Positions 1 to 8,528 are shown, counted from the first letter of the stretch. The stretch is 64,000 nucleotides of DNA from Kibdelosporangium aridum (GCF_900176515.1 NZ_FWXV01000001.1:1178001-1242000); one strand, 5' to 3'. The notes: generated by a model not told the origin, from the letters alone. Numbers and translations are program-made.

Positions 1-64
1 CGCGGGCGTCGAAGTGGTCGACCAACCCGTGCTGCCGAGGCCACCTTCACGCGCGCGGAACTAG
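1..64 (+). CDS. C-terminal fragment of an upstream gene (product unknown)
   Basis: One frame is open from the left edge of the window to a TAG at 62-64 and gives a ~20-residue tail containing GVEVVDQPVLP. The fragment is too short to assign to a family, and the frame choice rests only on its being open to a stop just ahead of the next, convergent gene. It could also be non-coding. Confidence 0.3.
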   Translation, partial: AGVEVVDQPVLPRPPSRARN

Positions 65-124
65 TCCACATAGGACGTGGCGGCCCGGGGACCGCCACGC
101 TCAGAGACCTCAGGACTCAGCGAC

Positions 125-970
125 TCAGGGACGAACGACCAGCACCGGGCAAGGCGACAAGTGCAGTGCGGTCCGAGTAATAGGGGACAACCGTCCTGCT
201 TGGCTACCAGGGCCCATGACCAGCAGGTCGCTGCGAGTGCACGTCTCGACAGCCTCATGTGGCCGGCTGCGCACAAGGTGCAGGCTCGGCGTCAACGTCG
301 GCGCCAGCTTCGCGACCAGCCGCCGGGCCCGGTCGAGAACCTCGTTCGGCTTCCCGGCCTCCACCGCCCGTGGGCCGGGCAGTGGCCAAGCGTGGACGAT
401 GCGCAGGCCGTCGCGGTAGCGGGTGGCTATCTCCGTCGCTCGGCGAATTATTGGCTCGTCGTGTTGGCCGCCGATTGCTGCTGTCACCCATCCGTGTTCG
501 GCGCGGACGGCTCGTGGCTCTCCGCGTACGACGACTGTGTCGCACAGGCTCCGGCTCACCACGGGGAGGACGAGGTGGCCGACGCCGAGGTTGTGGTGAC
601 CGTGCCCGTGGTGGCCGAGTACCAACAGGTCGGTGTCCGCGCTCGCGGTCAGCAGGGTGTGTTCGGGGGTTTCGTCTGAGGTCGTCACCGAGGCGTGGAG
701 CCATCGGTATACGTCGAGTCGACGGGCGATTGCATGGTCATCGCTGGTTTTCGCCGAATAGACCTTCAGTCCGGCGTTGACCAGCCAGGCGTGCCGCAGC
801 GCCCACTCCAGCGCGGCATCACCCCAAGTCGAGCCGTCTGTGCCGATCGTGACACGGGGGCGGTGCCGTGCGGACGATTGCTGCGCCGGTACGGCTACCG
901 AGGGCGTCGCCGCCGAAGTAGCTGTCAACTGAGCCTCCCGAAAATGGCCCCAGGAATGGCCGCGGTCCAC
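125..970 (-). CDS. Tandem universal stress protein (two UspA domains)
   Basis: The 281-aa protein carries two UspA-type domains, the usual actinobacterial two-domain arrangement. The first starts near residue 38 with RVTIGTDGSTWGDAALEWA and ends with DLLVLGHHGHG...LCDTVVVRG. The second starts near residue 160 with a weaker first strand (VTAAIGGQHDEP) and ends with DLLVMGPGSQAG...SPCPVLVVRP. The G-x2-G-x9-G nucleotide-loop spacing is only approximate, so ATP binding is uncertain for both halves. Usp proteins are cytoplasmic stress and dormancy proteins, often adenine-nucleotide binding. The reading frame opens at a GTG and the first ~35 residues look non-domain, so the true start could be further in. 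The gene stands alone, divergent from the TPR gene. Confidence 0.85.
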   Translation of the reverse strand: MDRGHSWGHFREAQLTATSAATPSVAVPAQQSSARHRPRVTIGTDGSTWGDAALEWALRHAWLVNAGLKVYSAKTSDDHAIARRLDVYRWLHASVTTSDETPEHTLLTASADTDLLVLGHHGHGHHNLGVGHLVLPVVSRSLCDTVVVRGEPRAVRAEHGWVTAAIGGQHDEPIIRRATEIATRYRDGLRIVHAWPLPGPRAVEAGKPNEVLDRARRLVAKLAPTLTPSLHLVRSRPHEAVETCTRSDLLVMGPGSQAGRLSPITRTALHLSPCPVLVVRP

Positions 971-1119
971 GGTAGTCCTGTCAGAATGCTAGCGATAGGT
1001 CCAGATGCGTGTCTGCCTGACCGGTTAACCGTCCAACATGGACCTTTCCGGGAGATTGCCTGTCGTTTACGTTCGCCGCACATTGGCAACTCGGTATGGG
1101 GACGACCCATGGAGGTGCC

Positions 1120-2067
1120 ATGTATCGACGCCGTCCAACCGGTGCACCAGCGCGAATCGGAATCGCGGACGTCGAGAGCGTTGAGCGCACCGTCCGCGAG
1201 CTCAGAGCACTGGACTACCAGTACGGCGGCGGCAGCTGTCACCGTGCCGTGCAGACACGCCTGCCAATGGCCCGGGCGTTGTTGGCGGCGACTGTGCCAG
1301 TCCGGTTGACACGCAGGGTCGACACCGCAGTGGCGGACATGCACAACCTGGCCGGATGGACGTTGTTCGACAACGGGTCAATTACTGAGGCGCTGCACCA
1401 CTTCACCATCGCATTGGACCTTGCCACGCGCGCGGGCAACAAAGCCATGGCGGCCAACATCAGATACCGGATAGGCCGCGTTCACCTGCACTACAACTCG
1501 CCCGGGCGGGCGCTGGCGGAGTTCGAGCGGGGCCGCATGGAGGCGCACGCGTCCAACAGTCTGCTCGCCGCGGCCATCTTGTCGGCCAACCAAGCGTGGG
1601 CGTACGCCAAACTCGGGCGGGCCGAGGAGGCGATCGCGGCGCTGGCGATGATGCGCACCGAGTTCGAAGCAGCGGATCGCAGCGACGTCCCCAGTTGGGC
1701 CGCGTTCTTCACGGAGACCGAGCTGTCGGCGATGAGCGGGTCCGTCCACACCGACCTCGCCCGGTTCGTGGACGTCCGGTACGCCAAGCGAGCCGTGCCC
1801 GAGCTGGGGACGGCGATCGGCTCATACGGCGATGGGATGGCTCGGAGCCGGGCGTTCTGCCTGATCTCGTTGGCGGTCAACCAGCTGCTGCTGCACGACG
1901 TCGACGGCGCGGTGGACATCGGCCGCGACGCGCTCGTGCATGGCCGGTCGGTCAAGTCTTCGCGGCTACGGGATCGCTTGCGTCCCTTGGAGAACGAGGC
2001 GCGGAAGTGGTGCGGCGCGGACGAGCTGACCGAGGAGATCCGGACCATGCTGCCGGCGGCTTCATAG
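1120..2067 (+). CDS. TPR-repeat protein resembling the sensory half of an XRE-TPR regulator, without HTH
   Basis: About 315 aa of helical TPR-like repeats (for example AGWTLFDNGSITEALHHFTIAL and AYAKLGRAEEAIAALAMM). The N-terminus (ARIGIADVESVERTVRELRALDYQYGGG) matches the linker that, in many actinobacterial helix-turn-helix/TPR regulators, follows directly after the HTH. No HTH precedes it here: the frame is closed by a TGA at 1018-1020. I chose ATG 1120 because GGAGGT lies at 1111-1116, although the spacing is short; ATG 1096 in the same frame has no visible ribosome site. The gene converges on the DUF3800 gene with a 6-bp overlap. It may be a stand-alone sensor or adaptor, or a decayed regulator. 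Confidence 0.75.
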   Translation: MYRRRPTGAPARIGIADVESVERTVRELRALDYQYGGGSCHRAVQTRLPMARALLAATVPVRLTRRVDTAVADMHNLAGWTLFDNGSITEALHHFTIALDLATRAGNKAMAANIRYRIGRVHLHYNSPGRALAEFERGRMEAHASNSLLAAAILSANQAWAYAKLGRAEEAIAALAMMRTEFEAADRSDVPSWAAFFTETELSAMSGSVHTDLARFVDVRYAKRAVPELGTAIGSYGDGMARSRAFCLISLAVNQLLLHDVDGAVDIGRDALVHGRSVKSSRLRDRLRPLENEARKWCGADELTEEIRTMLPAAS

Positions 2068-2805
2068 CAAGCTGCTGCGCTCGTCGCCCCAGATGGACGA
2101 CGGGTCCACGTAGGGCCGCAGCGCGGCAACGAGTTCGACGTCGCCGTGGCCGTTGAGTGCGTCGGACGCGATGCGGCGGGCCACGCCCGCGAGGAAGTCG
2201 GCGATCTGCACGCGCGCGTCGTCGCGGGAATCGACGAACGTCATGTCGGCCAGCCGGTCGCCGAGGGTTCGTTTGATCAGGGCGACCCGGTCCTCGGTCA
2301 GCAGGTTCTGTCGATCATGGACGATCGTGACGGGCTTGTCGGTGCCCCACAAGTGCACCGCTCGCACAATCGCGGGGACGTGCAAGTCGAGGTGCTCGCG
2401 ATACTCAGCACGAAGGACAACGTTGTACGCGGCGAGCACCGCGCGCCCCGAGCGGTAGACGGTGGCCGGGTCCTTCTCCGGCTCGAGAAGTTCCACTACC
2501 TTGCCCGCGACGAAGAACGCTTTCTCGGTGAGGTGCACTGCGGCGTGCCCGAGGATCGGGCCGTCCGCGCTGAGCAGCCAGAGCAACACCGCGCGGTGTT
2601 TTTCGCGCAGCAAGTGGTTGGCTTTGTACTCCAGCGCGGGCGAGCGTATTCGCTCCCGTAACTGGAGAATGCACTCCTGCGCCGACGAGATCGGAAGCAG
2701 CACGCTGGCGTGTGCGAACACGTCGGTTATCGCGTCAATGAGATTGCTGCCTTCCGAGCCTGACTCATCGCACGCGACCTCGACGGATAACCCATTCGTG
2801 CGCAT
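2062..2805 (-). CDS. DUF3800 domain protein
   Basis: A 247-aa cytoplasmic protein with the DUF3800 layout. An acidic DESGSEG motif lies near the N-terminus, a central region contains VTIVHDRQNLLT, and a C-terminal VDSRDDARVQIADFLAGVARR block matches the family's D...(L/V)Q.AD..AG signature. DUF3800 proteins have a predicted RNase H-like fold and turn up both as housekeeping genes of unknown role and in mobile or defence contexts. Nothing mobile is visible around this copy. It is transcribed divergently from the sialidase-like gene and overlaps the end of the TPR gene. Function is not established. Confidence 0.8.
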   Translation of the reverse strand: MRTNGLSVEVACDESGSEGSNLIDAITDVFAHASVLLPISSAQECILQLRERIRSPALEYKANHLLREKHRAVLLWLLSADGPILGHAAVHLTEKAFFVAGKVVELLEPEKDPATVYRSGRAVLAAYNVVLRAEYREHLDLHVPAIVRAVHLWGTDKPVTIVHDRQNLLTEDRVALIKRTLGDRLADMTFVDSRDDARVQIADFLAGVARRIASDALNGHGDVELVAALRPYVDPSSIWGDERSSLL

Positions 2806-2883
2806 AGTGCCTCCACATTAGATGCGGAGTCAGGAAGTGCAAGCTAGTATTCCGCCGTTACCCGGAGTAATCGGAGGAACGCT

Positions 2884-4020
2884 GTGCGGAGTTTGCTGGT
2901 TGCCCTGGTCGCGATGCTCCTGACAGCACTTCCCGTGGCCGCCGCTCCGCAAAGACAAGTCCTCTACGACGGCGGCAGCAGCTATCCGCGGGTGATCCGG
3001 TTGGAGAATGGCCGCATTCTCGCCAGCATCACCACGAATGACGGCTCGCAGGGCATGGGCGTCATCATGGCGAGCGAGAACGACGGCAAAACGTTCCGGC
3101 AGATCGCCACCATTCGTGACCCAGCGTCCGCCGACGGCGCCGGGATTTGCTGCTCGACGCTGTTCGAGTTGCCCTCGCCGGTCGGCGCCATGCCCAAAGG
3201 CACTGTGCTGTGGGTGAACACCACGGGATACACCGCGCCCGCGCAGACCAAGAAGACCAGGCAGCGGATGTGGGCCAGCGCCGACCGCGGCGCCACGTGG
3301 AAGTTCATGTCCGACATCGCGGTCGCGTCGAACGAGCACAACGCATGGGAGCCAAGCCTTTCCGTCGCCAAGGACGGCAGCCTCGTCGCGTTCTACTCCG
3401 ACGAGACCGACAAGGTCAAACACGACCAGAAGCTGGTCCAGGTCCGCACGGTCGACGGTCTGAAGTGGACGGACTACAAGGAGACCGTGGTCAGCGACGC
3501 GTGGAACGTGCGGCCCGGCATGATCAACGCGATCACGTTGCCCGACGGCAGCTACTTCATGACCTACGAGGTCTGCAACAACGACAAGGTGCACCTGTGC
3601 AGCGCCTATTTCCGCAGGTCGGCCGACGGCTGGGACTTCGGCAATCCCCGTGACCTCGGCACGCTGGTCAAAACGGCCGACGGCAAGCAGGGACGGCACA
3701 CCCCGGTGCCCGCGTGGAGTCCCGGCCCCGGCCCGAACGGCACGATCCTGCTGATCACCGAGATGCTGGTGCACAACGGCGGCAAGATCGCCGAAGGCAA
3801 CGGCGGGACGATACTGGCGAACGACAACTTCGGCGACGGCCCGTGGTACGAGATCCCGGCGCCGATCCACGTCGCCGGGGTGGACAACGAGGGCTGCCGC
3901 AATTTCAGCCCCGGCCTGCTGCCGTCGAAGGACGGCAAGTCGGTGCTCGAGGTGACCACCGACTACGACCAGTCGATCTGCAAGACCTACTACGCCACCG
4001 GTCCGCTCAACAAGACTTGA
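2884..4020 (+). CDS. Secreted sialidase/BNR-type beta-propeller glycoside hydrolase (GH33/GH93-like)
   Basis: 378 aa with a Sec signal peptide (MRSLLVALVAMLLTALPVAA, cleavage probably near AAA-P). The remainder has repeated BNR/Asp-box-like turns (SENDGKTFRQI, SADRGATWKFM, RSADGWDFG) and a propeller start, YPRVIRLENGRILASI, typical of extracellular sialidase-superfamily and GH93 exo-arabinanase proteins. Substrate cannot be decided from sequence. A GTG start at 2884 is supported by GGAGGA at 2873-2878 with 5-nt spacing. It is probably released to the medium for polymer degradation and stands alone between a divergent DUF3800 gene and the redox operon. Confidence 0.8.
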   Translation: MRSLLVALVAMLLTALPVAAAPQRQVLYDGGSSYPRVIRLENGRILASITTNDGSQGMGVIMASENDGKTFRQIATIRDPASADGAGICCSTLFELPSPVGAMPKGTVLWVNTTGYTAPAQTKKTRQRMWASADRGATWKFMSDIAVASNEHNAWEPSLSVAKDGSLVAFYSDETDKVKHDQKLVQVRTVDGLKWTDYKETVVSDAWNVRPGMINAITLPDGSYFMTYEVCNNDKVHLCSAYFRRSADGWDFGNPRDLGTLVKTADGKQGRHTPVPAWSPGPGPNGTILLITEMLVHNGGKIAEGNGGTILANDNFGDGPWYEIPAPIHVAGVDNEGCRNFSPGLLPSKDGKSVLEVTTDYDQSICKTYYATGPLNKT

Positions 4021-4083
4021 ACCGTGCTCACCCCGGCTACGTGTGTGCTGTGAAGGACGAGACAGCCGGGGAGGCGGAGCACG

Positions 4084-4488
4084 ATGGCGCAGCGACTGAA
4101 TCCAGCCGCGCGGGACGCGGCGGTCAGCCGGGTCACCATGATCACGACCGGCATGGTGGTGCTCGGTCTTGCCGGCACGGTCGGCCTCGGGTTCACCATC
4201 TCCGAACAGGTGAAGGCGGAGAAAGCCGCTGAGGCAGCGGCGCAGGCCGTCGAAGAGGCCGCCCAGGTTGGGCAGGAGCAGCCGCAGCAGGAACAGCTCC
4301 CACAGGACCAGGTGCCGCAGGCCCAGGTGCCGCCGACGCAGCAGGACCAGGACGCCCAGACCCCGGCCACGCAGACACCCACCACGCAGAAGCCGACGGC
4401 CCAGAAACCGGCGACGCAGAAGCCCGCACCGGCTCCGAAGCCCAAGCCGACCACCAAGCCGCCCGCGACCTCGTCGGGTGGATCGTGA
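4084..4488 (+). CDS. Membrane-anchored Q/P-rich protein, first gene of the ApbE redox operon
   Basis: 134 aa. The N-terminal ~20 residues (AARDAAVSRV) are cytoplasmic or basic. A single membrane segment follows at about residues 20-40 (MITTGMVVLGLAGTVGLGF), then a short Ala/Glu helix and a ~75-residue low-complexity tail rich in Gln, Pro, Thr and Lys (repeats such as TQKPTAQKPATQKP). No FMN-binding (SGAT) motif is visible, although the equivalent position in related actinobacterial operons is often occupied by an FMN-binding-domain protein. The stop overlaps the next start (GTGA), so it belongs to the operon. It may be a spacer or anchor in the cell wall; function unknown. Confidence 0.75.
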   Translation: MAQRLNPAARDAAVSRVTMITTGMVVLGLAGTVGLGFTISEQVKAEKAAEAAAQAVEEAAQVGQEQPQQEQLPQDQVPQAQVPPTQQDQDAQTPATQTPTTQKPTAQKPATQKPAPAPKPKPTTKPPATSSGGS

Positions 4489-4598
4489 GCGCGGGGTTCG
4501 AGGGTGGCGCCACGGGGGCGGCCGCGGATGTGTCGGGTGAGCGATTCGCCAGCGTCGGGGGCGCTGAGTCGCTGGCTGTCCAGGCGGGTGCACCGTGA
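4485..4598 (+). CDS. Possible 37-codon ORF wedged between two GTGA couplings
   Basis: GTG at 4485 overlaps the stop of the Q/P-rich gene, and the TGA at 4596-4598 overlaps the GTG start of ApbE at 4595, so the ORF fills the gap exactly. The predicted peptide starts MSAGFEGGATGAAADVSG and ends SLAVQAGAP. Double four-base coupling is unlikely by chance in non-coding DNA, but a 37-codon frame in 70% GC DNA is not. The tail faintly recalls the end of FMN-binding domains (VSGAT...SLQ.AL), so a decayed FMN-binding domain is one alternative. A leader that merely couples translation is another. Confidence 0.35.
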   Translation: MSAGFEGGATGAAADVSGERFASVGGAESLAVQAGAP

Positions 4599-5494
4599 AC
4601 GCCGGGGTCAAGTTCGAAGCCATCGGCACCACCGCCCAGGTCCTGGTCACCGAACCAGACGTGCTGCCGGTCGCCGAGACGATTCTCCGCTGGTTCATCA
4701 AGGAACTCGACCTGGCCTGCAGCAGGTTCCGGGACGACTCCGCGCTGAGCCTCTTGAACCGCACGGGCTCGGCCACGCATCCGTTGCTGGCGAAGGCAGT
4801 GGAGGTCGCCTTACGCGCGGCCGCCGACACGGACGGCCTCGTCGACCCTGCGCTCGGCTCGTACATGGTCACCCTGGGGTACGACCGGACCTTCGCTGAG
4901 GTCCCGCGCCGCGGGCCGGTCGCGGTGGATGTCGACGCCCCGGTGAAGCAGGCGTGGCGCGACATCCGGGTCTCCGGCGACACGGTCACCGTCCCCAGTG
5001 GAGTCAAAGTGGATCTCGGCGCCACCGCGAAGGCCTGGGCCGCCGACGTTGCCGCCACTCGCATCGCGGCGGAGACCGGGGCAGGCGTCCTGGTCAACCT
5101 TGGCGGCGACATCGCGGTCGCCGGACCGGCGCCCGAAGACGGCTGGAGCGTCCGGGTGACTGCGGATCACGCCCGCGACGAAGGCGGGCAGGTCGTCGCC
5201 ATCGACTCAGGTGGCCTCGCCACGTCCAGCGTGACCGTTCGCACGTGGCAACGCGGCGACAAGCAGTTGCACCATGTGCTCAACCCCATGACTGGCCTTC
5301 CGGCCTCACGAATTTGGCGGTACGCAACGGTTTCCGCAATGACGTGCGTCGCCGCGAACACAGCTTCGACCGCCGCGCTCGTGCTCGGCGACCGTGCACC
5401 GAACTGGCTTGCCGCGCGCCGACTCCCTGCGCGCCTCGTGGCAACGGGTGGTGCCGTTACCACTGTGGCCGAATGGCCCGAGGAGGAGTCATGA
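4595..5494 (+). CDS. apbE: ApbE-family FAD:protein FMN transferase
   Basis: 299 aa with the ApbE hallmarks: KVDLGATAKAWAAD (flavin site), VLVNLGGDIAVAG, and the C-terminal HHVLNPMTGLPA block. ApbE enzymes use Mg2+ and FAD to attach FMN covalently to a Ser/Thr of a target protein. It has no signal peptide here, so it may act on the cytoplasmic side or be held by its neighbours. The classical target motif (D/S-G-A-T) is not obvious in the neighbouring proteins, which leaves its substrate open. GTG start 4595 is coupled to the preceding stop, and the TGA overlaps the next ATG. Confidence 0.9.
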   Translation: MNAGVKFEAIGTTAQVLVTEPDVLPVAETILRWFIKELDLACSRFRDDSALSLLNRTGSATHPLLAKAVEVALRAAADTDGLVDPALGSYMVTLGYDRTFAEVPRRGPVAVDVDAPVKQAWRDIRVSGDTVTVPSGVKVDLGATAKAWAADVAATRIAAETGAGVLVNLGGDIAVAGPAPEDGWSVRVTADHARDEGGQVVAIDSGGLATSSVTVRTWQRGDKQLHHVLNPMTGLPASRIWRYATVSAMTCVAANTASTAALVLGDRAPNWLAARRLPARLVATGGAVTTVAEWPEEES

Positions 5495-6030
5495 CGTTCC
5501 TGGGTGAAAGCACCTACTGGTACCTGGCGAGAGGCAGCGGGCTGGTCTCGCTGGTGCTGTTCACGGTGGCGTTCTCGCTCGGCCTGCTCACCGCCGGTCG
5601 CGTCAGCTCACGGCGGTGGCCCCGGTTCGTGACGGAGTCGTTGCACCGCAGCATCTCGCTGAGCTCGCTGATCTTCCTGACGGTTCACGTCGCCTCGGTC
5701 GTGCTGGACACTTACGTGTCGATTGGGATTCTTGAAGTCTTCGTCCCGTTCGTCGGCTCGTACAAGCCGATGTACCTGGGACTGGGTGCGATCGCTCTCG
5801 ATTTGATCCTGGTTCTGGCGCTGACCGGGGTGCTGCGGACCCGGATGCCTTACCGGGCATGGCGGCTGATCCACTGGGCGGCGTACATCAGCTGGCCGGT
5901 CGCGGTGGTGCACACGATCGGCATCGGCACGGACCAGCTCTGGTCGTTGATCACGATCGGTGCCAGCGTGGCCGTGGTGCTTGGGTGCGGCAGCCTGCGT
6001 GTGGTCTCGTTGCGGAGGCGGTCCCTGTGA
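5491..6030 (+). CDS. Ferric-reductase-like b-type haem membrane protein
   Basis: 179 aa with about five membrane helices. Conserved histidines fit bis-haem ligation: SLHRSISLSSLIFLTVHVASV in one helix pair and RLIHWAAYISWPVAVVHTIG in another, as in the ferric reductase-like transmembrane domain (PF01794). It would pass electrons across the membrane from the NuoF-like/ferredoxin module encoded next. ATG 5491 is preceded by AGGAGGAG (5481-5488) and overlaps the ApbE stop. It ends in GTGA overlap with the next gene. Confidence 0.85.
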   Translation: MTFLGESTYWYLARGSGLVSLVLFTVAFSLGLLTAGRVSSRRWPRFVTESLHRSISLSSLIFLTVHVASVVLDTYVSIGILEVFVPFVGSYKPMYLGLGAIALDLILVLALTGVLRTRMPYRAWRLIHWAAYISWPVAVVHTIGIGTDQLWSLITIGASVAVVLGCGSLRVVSLRRRSL

Positions 6031-7283
6031 GTGCACCCGCGCAACGCTATGACGGCCGTCCCCGCCTGCTGAGCAATCAGGCTCGTTCCATCACCGAGCA
6101 CGCCAAAGCTGTCGGTGCGTTGCCTACAAGTGTTGTCCCGCAACTGATCGACATGATCACCGCATCGGGACTCCGTGGCCGGGGCGGTGGCTGGTTCCCC
6201 AGTGGCCGCAAGATCGCGTCGGTCGCCGGCCGTGCGAACCCGTACGTCGTGGTGAACGGGATGGAAAGCGAACCGGCTGCGGGCAAGGACAAACTGCTGC
6301 TGCGGCTCGCCCCGCACCTCGTGCTGGACGGTGCCGAACTCGCCGCGCTGGCGTTGGGCGCGGATCGCATCACGGTGGCGGTGCACCGGGACACAGGGCT
6401 GGCTCGGCACATGATGAATGCGATCGCCGACCGCGTCGCGGCCGGTTGGGGCAAGGTCGAGATCGACGTCAGCGAGCCGCCGAACTGGTACGTCTCCAGC
6501 GAATCGACCGCCGTGGCGAGCTTTGTCGGTGGGGGAGAGGCGAAGCCGAAGGCGGACTCGGCCAGGGTGTCCGGTGTGAACGGCCGGCCGACCCTGGTGT
6601 CCAATGTGGAAACCTTCGCGCACATCGCGCTGATCGGGCGGTACGGTCCTAACTGGTTCCGGCAGGCGGGAACAGGCGATTCCCCGGGGACGGCGCTGTT
6701 CACTGTGAGTGGTGCCGTGCGGTCGCCTGGCGTGTACGAGTTGCCGGTCGGTATCACCGGCGAGACGATCCTGCGCGTTGCCAACGGGGTTCGTGAGCCG
6801 ATTTCTGCCATGCTGGTCGGCGGTTACGGTGGTGCGTGGATTCCGCCGACGCAGCTGCACCGGCCGTTCTCGCCGGAAGGGCTTGAGCCGCTTGGCGCAT
6901 CGCTTGGAGCGGGAATCGTGGTTGCCTTGCCCGCCAGGACTTGCGGGTTGTTCGAGACGGTCCGGGTGGCCACGTGGATGGCTGACCAGACCGCGAAGCA
7001 ATGTGGTCCGTGTTTCCGGGGGCTGCCCGCGATCGCTGAGGACTTCGCGATGATCGCGCGGGATGGTTCGCGCAAGGCCTACGAACGGCTCCGGTTCCGG
7101 CTCGGTGTGATCAACGGCAGGGGGGCGTGTGCGCATCCTGACGGTGTCGTGAAGTTCGTCGACTCGGCGCTGAAGACGTTCGCATTGGACATCCGGCGGC
7201 ATCTGTCCGGGCAGCTGTGTCCTGGTGGGCCCCGCGTCTTGCCCATCCCCGAACTGCCGAGCGAAAGCGAGGGATGGCAGTGA
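6027..7283 (+). CDS. NuoF-like NADH-binding flavo-iron-sulfur protein
   Basis: 418 aa resembling the 51-kDa subunit of complex I. It has the GLRGRGGGWFPSGRKI FMN/NADH loop, NGMESEPAAGKD, VSNVETFAHIALI and a SLBB-like GTALFTVSGAVRSPGVYELP segment. Cysteines for an Fe-S cluster are in QCGPCFRGLP with further Cys in GACAHPDG and GQLCPGG, so the spacing differs from the classical N3 C-x2-C-x2-C motif. No NuoE or NuoG homologue is nearby. The operon suggests NAD(P)H oxidation feeding ferredoxin and the membrane haem protein. GTG 6027 overlaps the previous stop; longer upstream frames are shadows. Confidence 0.85.
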   Translation: MSAPAQRYDGRPRLLSNQARSITEHAKAVGALPTSVVPQLIDMITASGLRGRGGGWFPSGRKIASVAGRANPYVVVNGMESEPAAGKDKLLLRLAPHLVLDGAELAALALGADRITVAVHRDTGLARHMMNAIADRVAAGWGKVEIDVSEPPNWYVSSESTAVASFVGGGEAKPKADSARVSGVNGRPTLVSNVETFAHIALIGRYGPNWFRQAGTGDSPGTALFTVSGAVRSPGVYELPVGITGETILRVANGVREPISAMLVGGYGGAWIPPTQLHRPFSPEGLEPLGASLGAGIVVALPARTCGLFETVRVATWMADQTAKQCGPCFRGLPAIAEDFAMIARDGSRKAYERLRFRLGVINGRGACAHPDGVVKFVDSALKTFALDIRRHLSGQLCPGGPRVLPIPELPSESEGWQ

Positions 7284-7486
7284 CCGAACGGCTCAAAGTC
7301 GACATGATCGCCTGCGATGGGCACGGCGTGTGCGCCGAGCTCGTGCCGGAGCTGATCGGCTTGGACGAGTGGGGTTACCCGATCCTCGCCAACGCTCCCG
7401 TGCCGCAGGAGCTGCACAAGCACGCGAGAAAAGCGGTCTCGCTCTGCCCCAAGCTCGCCCTCAGCCTCGCCAGGACGAGGACGTAG
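7274..7486 (+). CDS. Small single-cluster ferredoxin
   Basis: 70 aa with the actinobacterial 3Fe-4S/4Fe-4S single-cluster pattern: CDGHGVC (C-x5-C), then a distant SLCPKLAL (C-P). Family members usually serve as electron carriers for P450s or oxidoreductases. Here it closes the ApbE/haem/NuoF operon, so it most likely shuttles electrons between the NuoF-like protein and a partner. ATG 7274 lies inside the end of the previous gene; GTG 7280 is an alternative. Confidence 0.85.
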   Translation: MAVTERLKVDMIACDGHGVCAELVPELIGLDEWGYPILANAPVPQELHKHARKAVSLCPKLALSLARTRT

Positions 7487-7526
7487 TTCCACAGTCAACC
7501 ACTGTTCGGTTGATACGCTTCAGCCC

Positions 7527-8528
7527 ATGGCGCCGAGTATCAAGGATGTCGCCGTCCGGGCTGGGGTCTCGATCGGCACGGTGTCCAATGTGCTCAACCG
7601 GCCGGACAAGGTGGCCGAGGCGACGCGGGACCAGGTGCTCGCCGCGATCGCCGAACTCGGGTTCGTCCGCAATTCCTCGGCGGCGCAGCTGCGGGCGGGC
7701 ACCAGCCGGTCGCTTGGCCTGATCGTGCTGGACATGGCGAACCCGTTCTTCCACGACGTGGCCAAGGGCGTCGAAGACGTGGCCACCGAACTCGGCTACG
7801 CCGTAGTGCTGTGCAATTCCGACGAGCAGGCGAGCCGCGAGGACCGCTACCTCCAGGTGCTCGAGGAACAGCGTGTCAGGGGAGTGCTGATCACGCCGGT
7901 CGAGGTCAGCTCGGAACGGCTGGACGCGCTGCGCAGACGCGGCACGCCGACGGTGCTGGTCGACCGGCACGATCCCAGGGTGAACTGCTGCTCGGTCGCG
8001 GTGGACGACGTGGCGGGTGGCGAACTCGCCGGCGCCCACCTGCTGGCCAAGGGGCACGAGCGGATCGCGTTCTTCACCGGGCCGTTGGCCATCCAGCAGT
8101 GCGCAGACCGTCTTGACGGCTTACGCAACACCGTTGCCGACGCGGGCCGGGACCCGGACACGGCGATCGACGTGATCGAACTGCCCGCGCTGAAGGCGAG
8201 AATCGCCTACGAAGCCGCCCGCGATATCTTCGAGCGGTCGACGGACATCACCGCGGCCTTCTGCGCCAACGATTTGCTCGCGCTGGGCTTGTTACGCGCC
8301 GCGGTGAGCACTGGCCGTCGCGTCCCGCAAGACATCGCCATCCTGGGCTACGACGACATCGAGTTCGCCGCCGACGCGGCCGTCCCCCTGTCATCCATCC
8401 GGCAGCCAACTCTCCAAATTGGACGTAACGCGGCCCAGTTGCTGCTGGAGGAATGCGACCACCCGGACACACACGCACATCAGCAGGTGATGTTCAAGCC
8501 GGAACTGGTGATCCGCGACTCCACTTGA
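7527..8528 (+). CDS. LacI-family transcriptional regulator
   Basis: 333 aa. The N-terminal HTH (SIKDVAVRAGVSIGTVSNVLNRPDKV) is followed by the hinge (RNSSAAQLRAG) and a periplasmic-binding-protein-like effector domain (LIVLDMANPFFHDVAKGVED, ILGYDDIEFAADAAVPLSSIRQP). LacI members usually repress sugar catabolic genes by binding palindromic operators in response to a carbohydrate. No sugar transport or catabolic gene adjoins it, so its target is elsewhere or is itself. Two leucines are encoded by rare TTA codons (in DGLRNT and LGLLRAA). Confidence 0.92.
   Translation: MAPSIKDVAVRAGVSIGTVSNVLNRPDKVAEATRDQVLAAIAELGFVRNSSAAQLRAGTSRSLGLIVLDMANPFFHDVAKGVEDVATELGYAVVLCNSDEQASREDRYLQVLEEQRVRGVLITPVEVSSERLDALRRRGTPTVLVDRHDPRVNCCSVAVDDVAGGELAGAHLLAKGHERIAFFTGPLAIQQCADRLDGLRNTVADAGRDPDTAIDVIELPALKARIAYEAARDIFERSTDITAAFCANDLLALGLLRAAVSTGRRVPQDIAILGYDDIEFAADAAVPLSSIRQPTLQIGRNAAQLLLEECDHPDTHAHQQVMFKPELVIRDST

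Noticed and set aside
2830..5112. 760-aa open frame on the minus strand
   Set aside because: It runs antisense to the sialidase-like, Q/P-rich and ApbE genes, is low-complexity and has no domain.
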